Below are positions 1-6,890 of a stretch of 15,032 nucleotides of DNA, in pieces. Source of the DNA: Clostridia bacterium (GTDB lineage Bacteria; Bacillota; Clostridia; Christensenellales; CAG-917); the NCBI GenBank assembly GCA_900754695.1, contig CAAEDU010000019.1, forward strand, positions 1 through 15,032, written 5' to 3'. How positions within the stretch are numbered: the first letter of the stretch is position 1; every line of letters starts with the position of its first letter. The translations under genes and the position numbers were made by a program. The notes below the pieces were generated by a model, which saw only the letters and a list, made by a program, of their open reading frames with translations, did no database searches and was not told the origin of the DNA.

Positions 1-80
1 ACTGTCAGGGAGCGGAGCGTACACGGACGTACGTGAGCACCATGACAGTGGCTCTGACAAAGCAATTCGCGAAATAGCGC
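1..80 (+). repeat. Right portion of a structured hairpin repeat, cut by the window edge
   Basis: This is the 3' part of the repeat seen complete at 14818-14928. It has the tip motif GGAGCGTAC-N5-CGTACGTGA (14-36), the right stem arm TGACAGTGGCTCT (43-55), the conserved bulge GACAAAGCAA (56-65) and the closing TTCGC (66-70). The left arm lies outside the window, but the arm at 14979-14991 is its exact reverse complement. Bases 70-80 (CGAAATAGCGC) could also pair, with a 2-nt bulge, with 14952-14964, extending the stem outward. The element ends 5 bp before the ftsY stop codon, so it lies in the 3' flank of the smc-ftsY transcript. No T-run follows on the ftsY strand, so it is not a classical terminator, although a stem this strong could stabilise or end the transcript. 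Confidence 0.8.
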
Positions 81-85
81 CGTCA

Positions 86-979
86 CTATATCAGTGCGTC
101 TACGAAATCCTTGGCATCAAAGGGGATCAGGTCGTCGAGTTTCTCGCCCACGCCGACATAGAGGACGGGGAGCTCGAGTTCCACGGAGATGGCGATGACC
201 ACTCCGCCCTTGGCGGTGCCGTCCAGTTTGGTGAGCACGATGCCGTCGAGGTCGATCGCCTCGGAGAATATCTCCGCCTGCGCCACTCCGTTCTGTCCCG
301 TCGTCGCGTCGAGGACGAGATATTTGCGGAAGTCCGCGTCCGGGAGCTCGCGGTCCACGACGCGGCATATCTTTTTGAGCTCTTCCATGAGGTTCTTTTT
401 GTTGTGCAGCCTTCCCGCGGTGTCCACGAGGATGACGTCCGTGCCCTTTGCCTTCGCGGAGGAGACGGCGTCGAAAACGACGGCGGCGGGGTCTGCGCCC
501 TCGTTGTGGCGGATGACCCGCACACCCGCGCGCTCGCCCCAAACTTCGAGCTGTTCGCTCGCGGCGGCGCGGAAAGTGTCCGCGGCGGCGATGACGACGC
601 TCTTGCCCTGCTCGCGGAACATGTGCGCAAGCTTGCCTATCGCGGTGGTCTTGCCCACTCCGTTGACGCCGGAGAGCAGGATGACGAGAGGATAGGAATA
701 GGGCTCCACTTCATACTCGATATTGTCGACGAGGATCTCTTTCAGGACGCCCTTTGCGTCTTCGGGGGCTTTGATCTTCTCGCGGAAGACGCGGTCTTTG
801 AGCTCCTCGACGACGCTCTCCGCGGCGGTGACGCCCACGTCCCCCGCGAGCAGCGCCTCTTCGAGCGACTCATAGAACTCGTCGTCGAGTTCCTTTGCGG
901 AAAAGGCGTAGAAGAGCTTTTTCGAGATGCTGTCTTTGGTCTTTTTTATGCCTTGTGCGATCTTTTGAAAGAATCCCAT
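86..979 (-). CDS. ftsY: Signal recognition particle receptor FtsY
   Basis: GTPase receptor that docks SRP-ribosome-nascent chain complexes at the membrane and hands them to the Sec translocon. The 297-residue protein is essentially a bare NG domain: a helical N domain at about residues 1-90, then the SRP-type GTPase. The P-loop GVNGVGKTT is at 104-112, DTFRAAA at 134-140, DTAGR at 186-190 and TKLD at 250-253. The asparagine in the P-loop and the run RLHNKKNLMEELKK after DTAGR favour FtsY over Ffh. There is no long acidic A domain, which is usual in Gram-positive bacteria. The start follows GGGAGGG and abuts the smc stop codon (TAA then ATG), so the two genes should be co-transcribed and translationally coupled. 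ffh often lies nearby in related genomes, but the window ends first. Confidence 0.97.
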   Translation of the reverse strand: MGFFQKIAQGIKKTKDSISKKLFYAFSAKELDDEFYESLEEALLAGDVGVTAAESVVEELKDRVFREKIKAPEDAKGVLKEILVDNIEYEVEPYSYPLVILLSGVNGVGKTTAIGKLAHMFREQGKSVVIAAADTFRAAASEQLEVWGERAGVRVIRHNEGADPAAVVFDAVSSAKAKGTDVILVDTAGRLHNKKNLMEELKKICRVVDRELPDADFRKYLVLDATTGQNGVAQAEIFSEAIDLDGIVLTKLDGTAKGGVVIAISVELELPVLYVGVGEKLDDLIPFDAKDFVDALI

Positions 980-3900
980 TTAACCCTCCCTGTTGATCTT
1001 GTCCGCGCGCTTGACAGCCTCGTCGAAGGAGATGGAGACGATCTTGGTGACGCCCTTCTCCTCCATGGTTACGCCGAATATGGTGCTGGCGTGGCGCATG
1101 GTCGCTTTGCGGTGAGTGATGACGATGAACTGAGTCTCTTCCGAGAACTTCCTGAGATACTCCGCAAAGAGGTTGGCGTTGGAGTCGTCGAGAGCGGAGT
1201 CTATCTCGTCCAGCACGCAGAACGGCATGGGCTTGAGCATGAGGATGGCGAAGAGGATGGCGATGGCGGTGAACGCCTGCTCGCCGCCGCTGAGCAGCGA
1301 GATGTTCTGCAGCCTCTTTCCCGGGGGCTGCGAGAAGATCTCTATGCCCGCCTCCAAGGGGTCGTCCGTCTCGGAGAGATCGAGCTTGAGGTCGCAGCTT
1401 CCGCCGCCGAAGAGCTTGACGAAAGTCTCGTGGAAGTTTTGGTTGATCTGATTGAACGCGGTGAGGAACTTGCTGCGCATCTCCTCCGTGATGGTGTCGA
1501 TGACCTGTTTGATGTCGCGGCAAGCCTGCAGGATGTCGTCGCGCTGTGCGGTCTGCTCCTCGAGACGCGCCTCGGAGTCCGCAAGGTCCTGCACCGCAAG
1601 GGGGTTGACCTCGCCGAGTTTTGCGATGGACTTCTTGAGCTCCGCGATGACGCCCTTGGCGCCGTGATGCTCGAAGTTTTCGTCCTTCAAAGGCAGCGCC
1701 GAGGTGTAAGTGAGGTCATACTCCTCGAGGATGTGCTGCTGCAGATAAGCGTTCTGATTGTCCACACTTTCCAGCATGTTCTCGTCGCGGATCTTCTTTT
1801 CCGAAAGCGCCGTCTTCTCCTCGGTGAGGCGGGTCCTGTCCGCGTCGAGCGCGACGATGCGCTCCGAGAGTTTGCGCTTCATCTCGCTGAGCCCCGCGAT
1901 CTGCTTCTCGAGCTCCTCGATGCGCTTCTTGTCCTCTTCCGAGAACACCGTCTTGGAGGGCGCAGTGCGGATCTTTTCCAGCTCCGCATTGCGGGCTTCG
2001 AGCTCCGCCGCGAGTTCCTCACGCTCGTTTTTGAGCGCGTTCTCTTCACGGCGCAGACGGAAGAGCTCCGTGTCAAAGCCGTCGATGGCGTTCTTCTGTT
2101 CCGCGATCCTGAGCCTGAGCGCCATGACCTCTTCGCTCAGCGTCTCGCGCTCGGACTTCTGCTCCGTCCCCTGCGAGCGGGACGCCTCGATGAGGGTGCC
2201 GTACTCTTCCTGCCGCTGTTTGACGTCCGCTTCCATGCGGTCGATGTCCGTGAGACTGTCCGCAAGCGTTTTGATGATCGCCTTCACCTTCTCGAGTTCC
2301 TGCGCGTCGGAAGCGATCTCCGTCTGCAGTTGCTCCACGGTCTCGGCGGCTTGGCGCGCCTTGTTCTCGTTGAGGCCGGTCTCGATGCTGACCTCGGAGA
2401 TGCGGGAGGAAATGCCCTGCAATTCCTCTTCCGCGGCGGCGATCTCCGCAAGCCTCTCTTCGCGCTGAGCGCCGAGGCTCGCGATGCGGGACTTGATGCG
2501 GTCGACGTTCACCTTCGCCTGCTCGATCTGCTTCTCCTGCGAGAGGAGACCGGAGTTCTGCGTGCGGCGGGAACCGCCCGTGATCTCGCCGCCTCTGGCG
2601 TAGATCTCGCCGTCCAGCGTCACGATCTTGAAGCCCTGATTATACTTTTTGTAAAGCCTTTCCGCCGTCGTCATGCCGTCCACGACGACGGTGGTGCCGA
2701 GCAGGGTCTGCACAAAGGGATAGAACCTGTCCTCGCACTCCACAAGCTCCGCCGCGATGCCGAAACATCCCTGCTCGTTGAGCGCGGGGAGATACTCCTT
2801 CCCGAGCCCGCGGGGACGGCAGGACGTGAGAGGACGGAAGGTCACTCTGCCGTAACTCTTCTGTTTGAGGTAAGTGATGAGCGCCGCCGCGTCGCGGGGC
2901 TCTTCGACAAGGACGTTCTGCAACGCCGCGCCGAGCGCGTATTCGATGGCGGACTCGTAGCCTTCCGGCACCGTGATGACCTCGGCGAGCACGCCCATGA
3001 TGCGGCTCTTCAACGCGGGGTCGTGTCTGGCGTCGCGCATGAGTTGCTTGACCGCCTCCTGATAGCCCTGATAGTCGTCCTTGACGGAGACGAGGAGCCT
3101 GAGCTGACCTTCCGCAAGCCCCAGCTTGGAATTGAGGGTCACGACGTCCGCTTCCAGACCCTTGACCGCTTCCTGCGCGTCGAGTTTGCCGGAGAGCAGC
3201 TCGTTGTTCTTCTGAGAGAGCGCCCTCATCTCCTCCTTGCCCTTTTTGACGTTGCTGTCATAGACGGAGAGGTCGGTCTCCGCCTCGTCAAGGCTCGCTT
3301 TCTTTGCCGAAAGCATCTCTTGGAGATTCTTGGCGCGCTCCTCGTTGATGGCTTTTTCCGCAATGATGCCGGACTGATTGCCTTTGAGTTCGCCCAGCCG
3401 CTTCAGAGCCTCGACGTACTCGTCGTTCTTGCTCGCGAGCTCGCTCTCCCTGCCCTCAATGTCGCGGGAAAGGAACCCGAGCTTCTTGCTCTTCACCTCG
3501 AACTCCTTGGACGCTTCGAGATAAGCCGCCGTCTCCGCCTGCTTGCGCTCCTCGCATTTTTTGATGAGACCGTCGGAGACGGAGATCTGCGCTTCCGCGG
3601 ACTTCAATTCCCCGCTCAGACGGTTGATCTCCGCCTGCAGGTTGGAGATGCGCTCCTTGACCAGGTTCGCCTGACCCATGGTACGCTCCGCGTCCACCTT
3701 GAGAGCGAGCAGCTCGGAGTTGCTCTCCTCTGCGAGCCTGTCCACGCCGCCGGACTCGCGCAGACACCTTTCGTAGTCGTTGATGCAGTCGACAAGCTGT
3801 TTCTCCTTGTCCTGCAGCTCCTTCTGCGTCGCCGCGATGCGGTCGTAGATGCGCTGCTTGATCTGCTGCGCGTTCTCGTAGTTGTAGATGTAGAGGTTGA

Positions 3901-4585
3901 CTTCCTGCTTTTTCAGCTCGTCGCGGAGCGCCGCAGCTTTGAGCGCGGTCTCCGCCTGCTTTCTTAATGGACCTATCCTGCGTTCTATCTCCGCGATGAC
4001 GTCGTTCACGGCGTTGAGGTTGATGCGCGTCTTTTCCAGCTCGCTCTCGGACTTCTTGCGCTGTTCGCGCGCCTTGGAGATGCCTGCCGCCTCCTCGAAG
4101 ATCTTGCGTCTCTCCTCGGGTTTTGCGGACATTATCTCGTTGACTCTGCCCTGACCGATGATGCTGTAACCGTCCTTGCCGACGCCCGTGTCATGGAAAA
4201 GATTGACGATGTCGCGCTTGAGACAGCGCGTGCGGTTGATGTAATATTCGCTCTCCGCGCTGCGGTCCATCTTCCTGGTGATGAGCACTTCGTCGAAAGG
4301 CAGCGAGGGAAAGAGCTGTTTGTCGCTGTTGTCAAAAAGCAGCGACACCTCGCAATAGGACATCTTGCCCCTGGTCTCGGTGCCGTTGAAGATGACGTCC
4401 GTCATCACCTTGCCGCGGAGCTGTTTGGCGCTCTGTTCGCCGAGCACCCACCTTATGGAGTCCGAAACGTTGGATTTGCCGCACCCGTTGGGTCCGATGA
4501 TGGCGGTGAAACCGTCCTGAAAGGGGATGTCCGCCCTGTCCGCAAAGGATTTGAACCCGCGGGCTTCGATTTTCTTAAGTCGCAT
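980..4585 (-). CDS. smc: Chromosome segregation ATPase SMC
   Basis: Core subunit of the SMC-ScpAB condensin, which extrudes DNA loops and aligns chromosome arms. The 1201-residue protein, close to the usual 1,170-1,200, has the whole architecture. The N-terminal ATPase half carries Walker A GPNGCGKSN (31-39). A first coiled coil runs from about 160 to 500. The hinge spans about 525-670 and includes the glycine-rich GGEITGGS (665-672). A second coiled coil runs to about 1040. The C-terminal half carries the ABC signature LLSGGE (from 1097) and Walker B ending VLDEID (1124-1129). The reading frame stays open upstream to 4690, but MRLKKIEARGFKSF is the normal SMC N-terminus and GGGAGA lies 5 nt before this ATG, so 4585 is chosen. 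It probably has its own promoter (4607-4635) and is transcribed with ftsY. Confidence 0.97.
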   Translation of the reverse strand: MRLKKIEARGFKSFADRADIPFQDGFTAIIGPNGCGKSNVSDSIRWVLGEQSAKQLRGKVMTDVIFNGTETRGKMSYCEVSLLFDNSDKQLFPSLPFDEVLITRKMDRSAESEYYINRTRCLKRDIVNLFHDTGVGKDGYSIIGQGRVNEIMSAKPEERRKIFEEAAGISKAREQRKKSESELEKTRINLNAVNDVIAEIERRIGPLRKQAETALKAAALRDELKKQEVNLYIYNYENAQQIKQRIYDRIAATQKELQDKEKQLVDCINDYERCLRESGGVDRLAEESNSELLALKVDAERTMGQANLVKERISNLQAEINRLSGELKSAEAQISVSDGLIKKCEERKQAETAAYLEASKEFEVKSKKLGFLSRDIEGRESELASKNDEYVEALKRLGELKGNQSGIIAEKAINEERAKNLQEMLSAKKASLDEAETDLSVYDSNVKKGKEEMRALSQKNNELLSGKLDAQEAVKGLEADVVTLNSKLGLAEGQLRLLVSVKDDYQGYQEAVKQLMRDARHDPALKSRIMGVLAEVITVPEGYESAIEYALGAALQNVLVEEPRDAAALITYLKQKSYGRVTFRPLTSCRPRGLGKEYLPALNEQGCFGIAAELVECEDRFYPFVQTLLGTTVVVDGMTTAERLYKKYNQGFKIVTLDGEIYARGGEITGGSRRTQNSGLLSQEKQIEQAKVNVDRIKSRIASLGAQREERLAEIAAAEEELQGISSRISEVSIETGLNENKARQAAETVEQLQTEIASDAQELEKVKAIIKTLADSLTDIDRMEADVKQRQEEYGTLIEASRSQGTEQKSERETLSEEVMALRLRIAEQKNAIDGFDTELFRLRREENALKNEREELAAELEARNAELEKIRTAPSKTVFSEEDKKRIEELEKQIAGLSEMKRKLSERIVALDADRTRLTEEKTALSEKKIRDENMLESVDNQNAYLQQHILEEYDLTYTSALPLKDENFEHHGAKGVIAELKKSIAKLGEVNPLAVQDLADSEARLEEQTAQRDDILQACRDIKQVIDTITEEMRSKFLTAFNQINQNFHETFVKLFGGGSCDLKLDLSETDDPLEAGIEIFSQPPGKRLQNISLLSGGEQAFTAIAILFAILMLKPMPFCVLDEIDSALDDSNANLFAEYLRKFSEETQFIVITHRKATMRHASTIFGVTMEEKGVTKIVSISFDEAVKRADKINREG

Positions 4586-4606
4586 ATCATTCTCCCGATT
4601 TTTGAC

Positions 4607-4635
4607 AGTATACCACGAGGCGGGCGCGCACACAA
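4607..4635 (-). promoter_or_regulatory. Candidate sigma-A promoter of smc-ftsY
   Basis: On the minus strand, TTGTGT (4635-4630) and TATACT (4612-4607) are separated by 17 bp. The -10 box is good and the -35 box weak. Transcription would begin near 4600, giving a leader of about 15 nt that still includes the smc ribosome binding site. An intrinsic terminator upstream (4673-4696) makes a separate smc promoter likely. Confidence 0.5.
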
Positions 4636-4646
4636 GCGAAAAGGGA

Positions 4647-4756
4647 GATGTTTCACAAAATTTGCGAAACATAAAAACCGTGTGAAACACACGGTTAAGA
4701 TGCCTGTTTATAGCGTTAGATAACGGAAAATGCCGAAGTTAATTCCGTGAAACATC
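4647..4756. promoter_or_regulatory. Cluster of parS-half-site-like sequences upstream of smc
   Basis: Within 110 bp there are three exact copies of GTGAAACA or its complement (4649-4656, 4682-4689, 4747-4754) and one copy with a single mismatch (GCGAAACA, 4664-4671). GTGAAACA is one half of the known bacterial parS site, TGTTTCACGTGAAACA, bound by ParB/Spo0J. The first pair is inverted as in parS but split by 7 bp. The outermost copies extend to a perfect 10-bp inverted repeat, GATGTTTCAC (4647-4656) and GTGAAACATC (4747-4756). No intact 16-bp parS is present. What is seen is the sequence cluster; ParB binding is inference, and an unrelated operator is equally possible. Confidence 0.4.
4673..4696 (-). 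terminator. Rho-independent terminator after rnc
   Basis: On the minus strand AACCGTGTG pairs with CACACGGTT, a perfect 9-bp stem closed by a TTT loop and followed by TTTTT. It lies about 75 bp after the rnc stop codon and upstream of the smc promoter, so it should end the plsX-rnc transcript. One of the parS-like half-sites falls inside this stem-loop. Confidence 0.7.
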
Positions 4757-4770
4757 TGACGCCGCGCGCA

Positions 4771-5451
4771 TTATTTTTTGGGCTTTCTCTTTTCTATGCG
4801 CCCGAGCGCCTCTCTTGCCGCCGCCTGCTGCGCCGCGCGCTTGCTGGTGCCGCTCCCCTCTCCCGCGACCTCTCCTCCGAGCAGAAGAGAGAATGTGAAC
4901 ACGGGCATGTGCGGCGCGCCCGTGCGCTTCTCTTCGCGGTATTCCGCGGAAACGCCCTTTTTCATGGCATATTCGTTGATGCGGGACTTGGCGTCCGAGC
5001 GTTTGGCGCTGTCCGCCGCAGCCGCGATCTCCTTCGAAAGCGCGCCGAGCACGAACTTTTCCGCCTCGTCGAGACCGCCGTCGAGGTATATCGCCGCGGT
5101 CAGAGACTCGAAGAGGTCGCACTTGACGGAGGAATGATCGCTCACTCCGTTCTTTTTCTCGCTCTCGCCCGTGATGAGCTCCTCCGCAACGCCGAGTCGG
5201 TCTATCGCCGCGGCGAGCGGACGCTCGCTCACGACCGCCGCGCGCATCTTGGTGAGGATGCCCTCGTCCGTGTCCGCATACTCCGAATACAGGGTGCGGG
5301 AGACGATGAAGCCGAGCACGCTGTCGCCGAGGAACTCGAGGTTCTGATAGTTGTCGCGCACGCTCGCGGACGCATGCGTAAAAGCGCGCTCGAGAAGCGC
5401 GCCGTCACGGAAAGTGTATCCTATCTTTTCTTCGATCTTCTTATTGTTCAT
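4771..5451 (-). CDS. rnc: Ribonuclease III
   Basis: Endonuclease that cuts double-stranded RNA, including rRNA precursors and structured mRNAs. The 226-residue protein has the full two-domain layout. The catalytic domain has signature NLEFLGDSVL (37-46), with acidic residues E39 and D43, and a second metal-binding stretch DLFESLTAAIYLDGG (112-126) that includes D112 and E115. A double-stranded RNA binding domain follows at about 153-218 and ends in the typical SKRAAQQAAAREAL pattern. The start overlaps the end of plsX by 11 bp and has no clear ribosome binding site of its own, so translation is probably coupled to plsX. acpP, often found between plsX and rnc in Clostridia, is not here. Confidence 0.96.
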   Translation of the reverse strand: MNNKKIEEKIGYTFRDGALLERAFTHASASVRDNYQNLEFLGDSVLGFIVSRTLYSEYADTDEGILTKMRAAVVSERPLAAAIDRLGVAEELITGESEKKNGVSDHSSVKCDLFESLTAAIYLDGGLDEAEKFVLGALSKEIAAAADSAKRSDAKSRINEYAMKKGVSAEYREEKRTGAPHMPVFTFSLLLGGEVAGEGSGTSKRAAQQAAAREALGRIEKRKPKK

Positions 5452-6472
5452 CTGCTGCCGAGGGGTCTTCGGTCGCCTGCACGGAGGCTCTGATCTTCTC
5501 CACCACGCCGGATTTGGCGAGTTTTCTCGCTTGCAGGATGCTGGCGCATATGGACTTGCGCTTGGACGCGCCGTGCGCCTTGACCACCACCTTGTTCACG
5601 CCGAGGAAGCACGCGCCGCCCTGGCTGTTGTAGTCCATGCGGGTCTTGACCTCTTTGAGCACCGGTTTCAGCATGAGCGCGCCGAGCTTGGCTTTCAGCC
5701 CTCCCCTCTTGATACCGTCCATCAGGATGGAGAAGATGGCGCCCGCGGTGCCCTCTGCGGATTTCAACGCGATGTTGCCGTTGAACCCGTCCGCAACCAC
5801 GACGTCGAAGTCGCCCGAGAGCATGTCCCTTGCCTCACAGTTGCCCTTGAAGTCGATGTAGGGAGAGGCTTTGAGCAGCTCGAACGCCTCGCGGTTGAGC
5901 TCGTTGCCCTTCTTGTCCTCCGCGCCGTTGCTGAGCAGACCGACGGAGGATTTGACGGTGCCGGTCATCGCGCAGGAGAACGCGCTCGCCATGATGGCGA
6001 AATGCAGGAGGTTGAGAGGCTTGCAGTCCACGTTGGCGCCGCAGTCGCAGAGCACGACGGGGGTGCCTTTGACGGTGGGCAGCGCGGGTGCGAGCGCGGG
6101 GCGGGAGACGCCCTTTATCCTGCCGAGTTTCATATATGCGGCGACGAGCACGGCGCCCGTAGCTCCCGCGGAAACGAAACCGAGCGCGTCGGCGTCCGAC
6201 GCGAGCATTTCAAGCCCTTTCACAACGGAGCTGTCCTTCTTTGTCTTGACCGCCGCCGTCGGAGCGTCGTCGTTGGTGATGACCTCGCTCGCATGCACGA
6301 TCTCCAGCCTCGCAACGTCGTAGGTCTGCCCCGCGAGCGCGTTTTCTATCTGAGCGCGGTCGCCGACGAGCACAACGTGCAGGCTCTTTTTCTCTTTGAG
6401 AGCATCGAGCGCGCCGAGGACTATCTCTTTCGGTGCGTTGTCACCGCCCATGGCGTCGACTATTATCTTCAT
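5441..6472 (-). CDS. plsX: Phosphate acyltransferase PlsX
   Basis: Makes acyl-phosphate from acyl-ACP, the acyl donor used by PlsY for the first acylation of glycerol 3-phosphate in phospholipid synthesis. The 343-residue protein opens with the family hallmark KIIVDAMGGDNAP (2-14). It also has SAGATGAVLVAA, the FNGNIALK segment and, near the C-terminus, FLGVNKVVVKAHGAS. The frame is open a further 59 codons upstream, but that stretch runs back across the terminator into rpmF in another frame. The start at 6472 has a strong GGGGAGGAG site a few bases away and matches the family's N-terminus. No convincing promoter lies in the 43 bp between the rpmF terminator and the start, so expression may depend on read-through from rpmF. 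Confidence 0.96.
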   Translation of the reverse strand: MKIIVDAMGGDNAPKEIVLGALDALKEKKSLHVVLVGDRAQIENALAGQTYDVARLEIVHASEVITNDDAPTAAVKTKKDSSVVKGLEMLASDADALGFVSAGATGAVLVAAYMKLGRIKGVSRPALAPALPTVKGTPVVLCDCGANVDCKPLNLLHFAIMASAFSCAMTGTVKSSVGLLSNGAEDKKGNELNREAFELLKASPYIDFKGNCEARDMLSGDFDVVVADGFNGNIALKSAEGTAGAIFSILMDGIKRGGLKAKLGALMLKPVLKEVKTRMDYNSQGGACFLGVNKVVVKAHGASKRKSICASILQARKLAKSGVVEKIRASVQATEDPSAADEQ

Positions 6473-6515
6473 TTCTCCTCCCCTGAGACGCGGCTCGCGC
6501 GTCATGGTTTCAAGC

Positions 6516-6543
6516 AAAAAAAGAGAGCGGCGTGCGCTCTCTT
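6516..6543 (-). terminator. Rho-independent terminator after rpmF
   Basis: On the minus strand AAGAGAGCG (6543-6535) pairs perfectly with CGCTCTCTT (6529-6521) around a 5-nt loop and runs into a stretch of seven T. It begins only 6 bp after the rpmF stop codon and ends 43 bp before plsX. It would limit read-through from the strong rpmF promoter into plsX and rnc. Confidence 0.85.
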
Positions 6544-6549
6544 GATGTG

Positions 6550-6735
6550 TCACTTCTCTTCTTTGGGTGCGACGACTTCCTTGCCCTTGTAGTAACCGCA
6601 TTTGGGGCACACGGTGTGGCTCTTGATGAGCTCTTTGCACTGAGGGCACTCGACAAGTCCGGGAGCGGAGATCTTCCAGTTGGCGTAACGGGAGTTCGTC
6701 TTGGACTTGGAAACTTTATTTTTGGGAACTGCCAT
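6550..6735 (-). CDS. rpmF: 50S ribosomal protein L32, zinc-binding form
   Basis: Small protein of the large ribosomal subunit. The 61 residues begin MAVPKNKVSKSKTNSR, the typical L32 N-terminus. Two CxxC pairs follow, C30-C33 and C43-C46, which make the zinc-ribbon form (C+) rather than the cysteine-free paralogue used under zinc shortage. GGAGGAAAG precedes the ATG. The gene is bracketed by a consensus promoter (6778-6806) and an immediate terminator (6516-6543), so it can be a very abundant monocistronic message. The DUF177/YceD gene that usually precedes rpmF is missing; only about 155 bp separate rpmF from ackA. Confidence 0.97.
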   Translation of the reverse strand: MAVPKNKVSKSKTNSRYANWKISAPGLVECPQCKELIKSHTVCPKCGYYKGKEVVAPKEEK

Positions 6736-6777
6736 TTATCTTTCCTCCGATGATGTTGTTCTTATAGTGCTCGTATG

Positions 6778-6806
6778 ATTATATATAATCGCGCGAAACT
6801 TGTCAA
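6778..6806 (-). promoter_or_regulatory. Consensus sigma-A promoter of rpmF
   Basis: On the minus strand, TTGACA (6806-6801) and TATAAT (6783-6778) are separated by exactly 17 bp, a 12/12 match to the housekeeping consensus. Transcription should start near 6771, giving a leader of about 35 nt that includes the rpmF ribosome binding site. Confidence 0.9.
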
Positions 6807-6814
6807 ACGCTTTC

Positions 6815-6866
6815 ACGCAATTTGCGGGGCGAAGGCGTTTTGCTGCTTTCTCCGCCCCATTTGCGT
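6815..6866. repeat. Imperfect inverted repeat between ackA and rpmF
   Basis: ACGCAA (6815-6820) with GGGGC (6826-6830) can pair with GCCCC (6854-6858) and TTGCGT (6861-6866) around a 23-nt loop. It lies just after ackA. The short T-run beside it (6868-6872) is on the plus-strand side, so it is not a standard terminator for ackA, though it could protect or trim the 3' end of the pta-ackA message. Confidence 0.35.
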
Positions 6867-6890
6867 CTTTTTCGGGCAAAGATGCGAGCC

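Noticed and set aside
404..3967. A 1187-codon open frame on the plus strand across ftsY and smc
   Set aside because: It is antisense to two unmistakable genes. Its length comes from GC-rich codon structure, its composition is rich in Arg, Leu and Asp runs, and no protein motif is present.
4602..4607. Plus-strand promoter from TTGACA in the smc leader
   Set aside because: No -10 box lies at the right distance and no plus-strand gene follows.
4586..4690. Upstream extension of smc by 35 codons
   Set aside because: The extra residues are not SMC-like, and the true start has the conserved N-terminus and a ribosome binding site. The extension would also run through the candidate promoter.
6473..6649. 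Upstream extension of plsX by 59 codons
   Set aside because: It would translate through the rpmF terminator and out-of-frame rpmF sequence. The family N-terminus begins at 6472.
6815..6872. Terminator of pta-ackA
   Set aside because: The hairpin is imperfect and its T-run is on the wrong side for the minus-strand operon; kept only as an inverted repeat.
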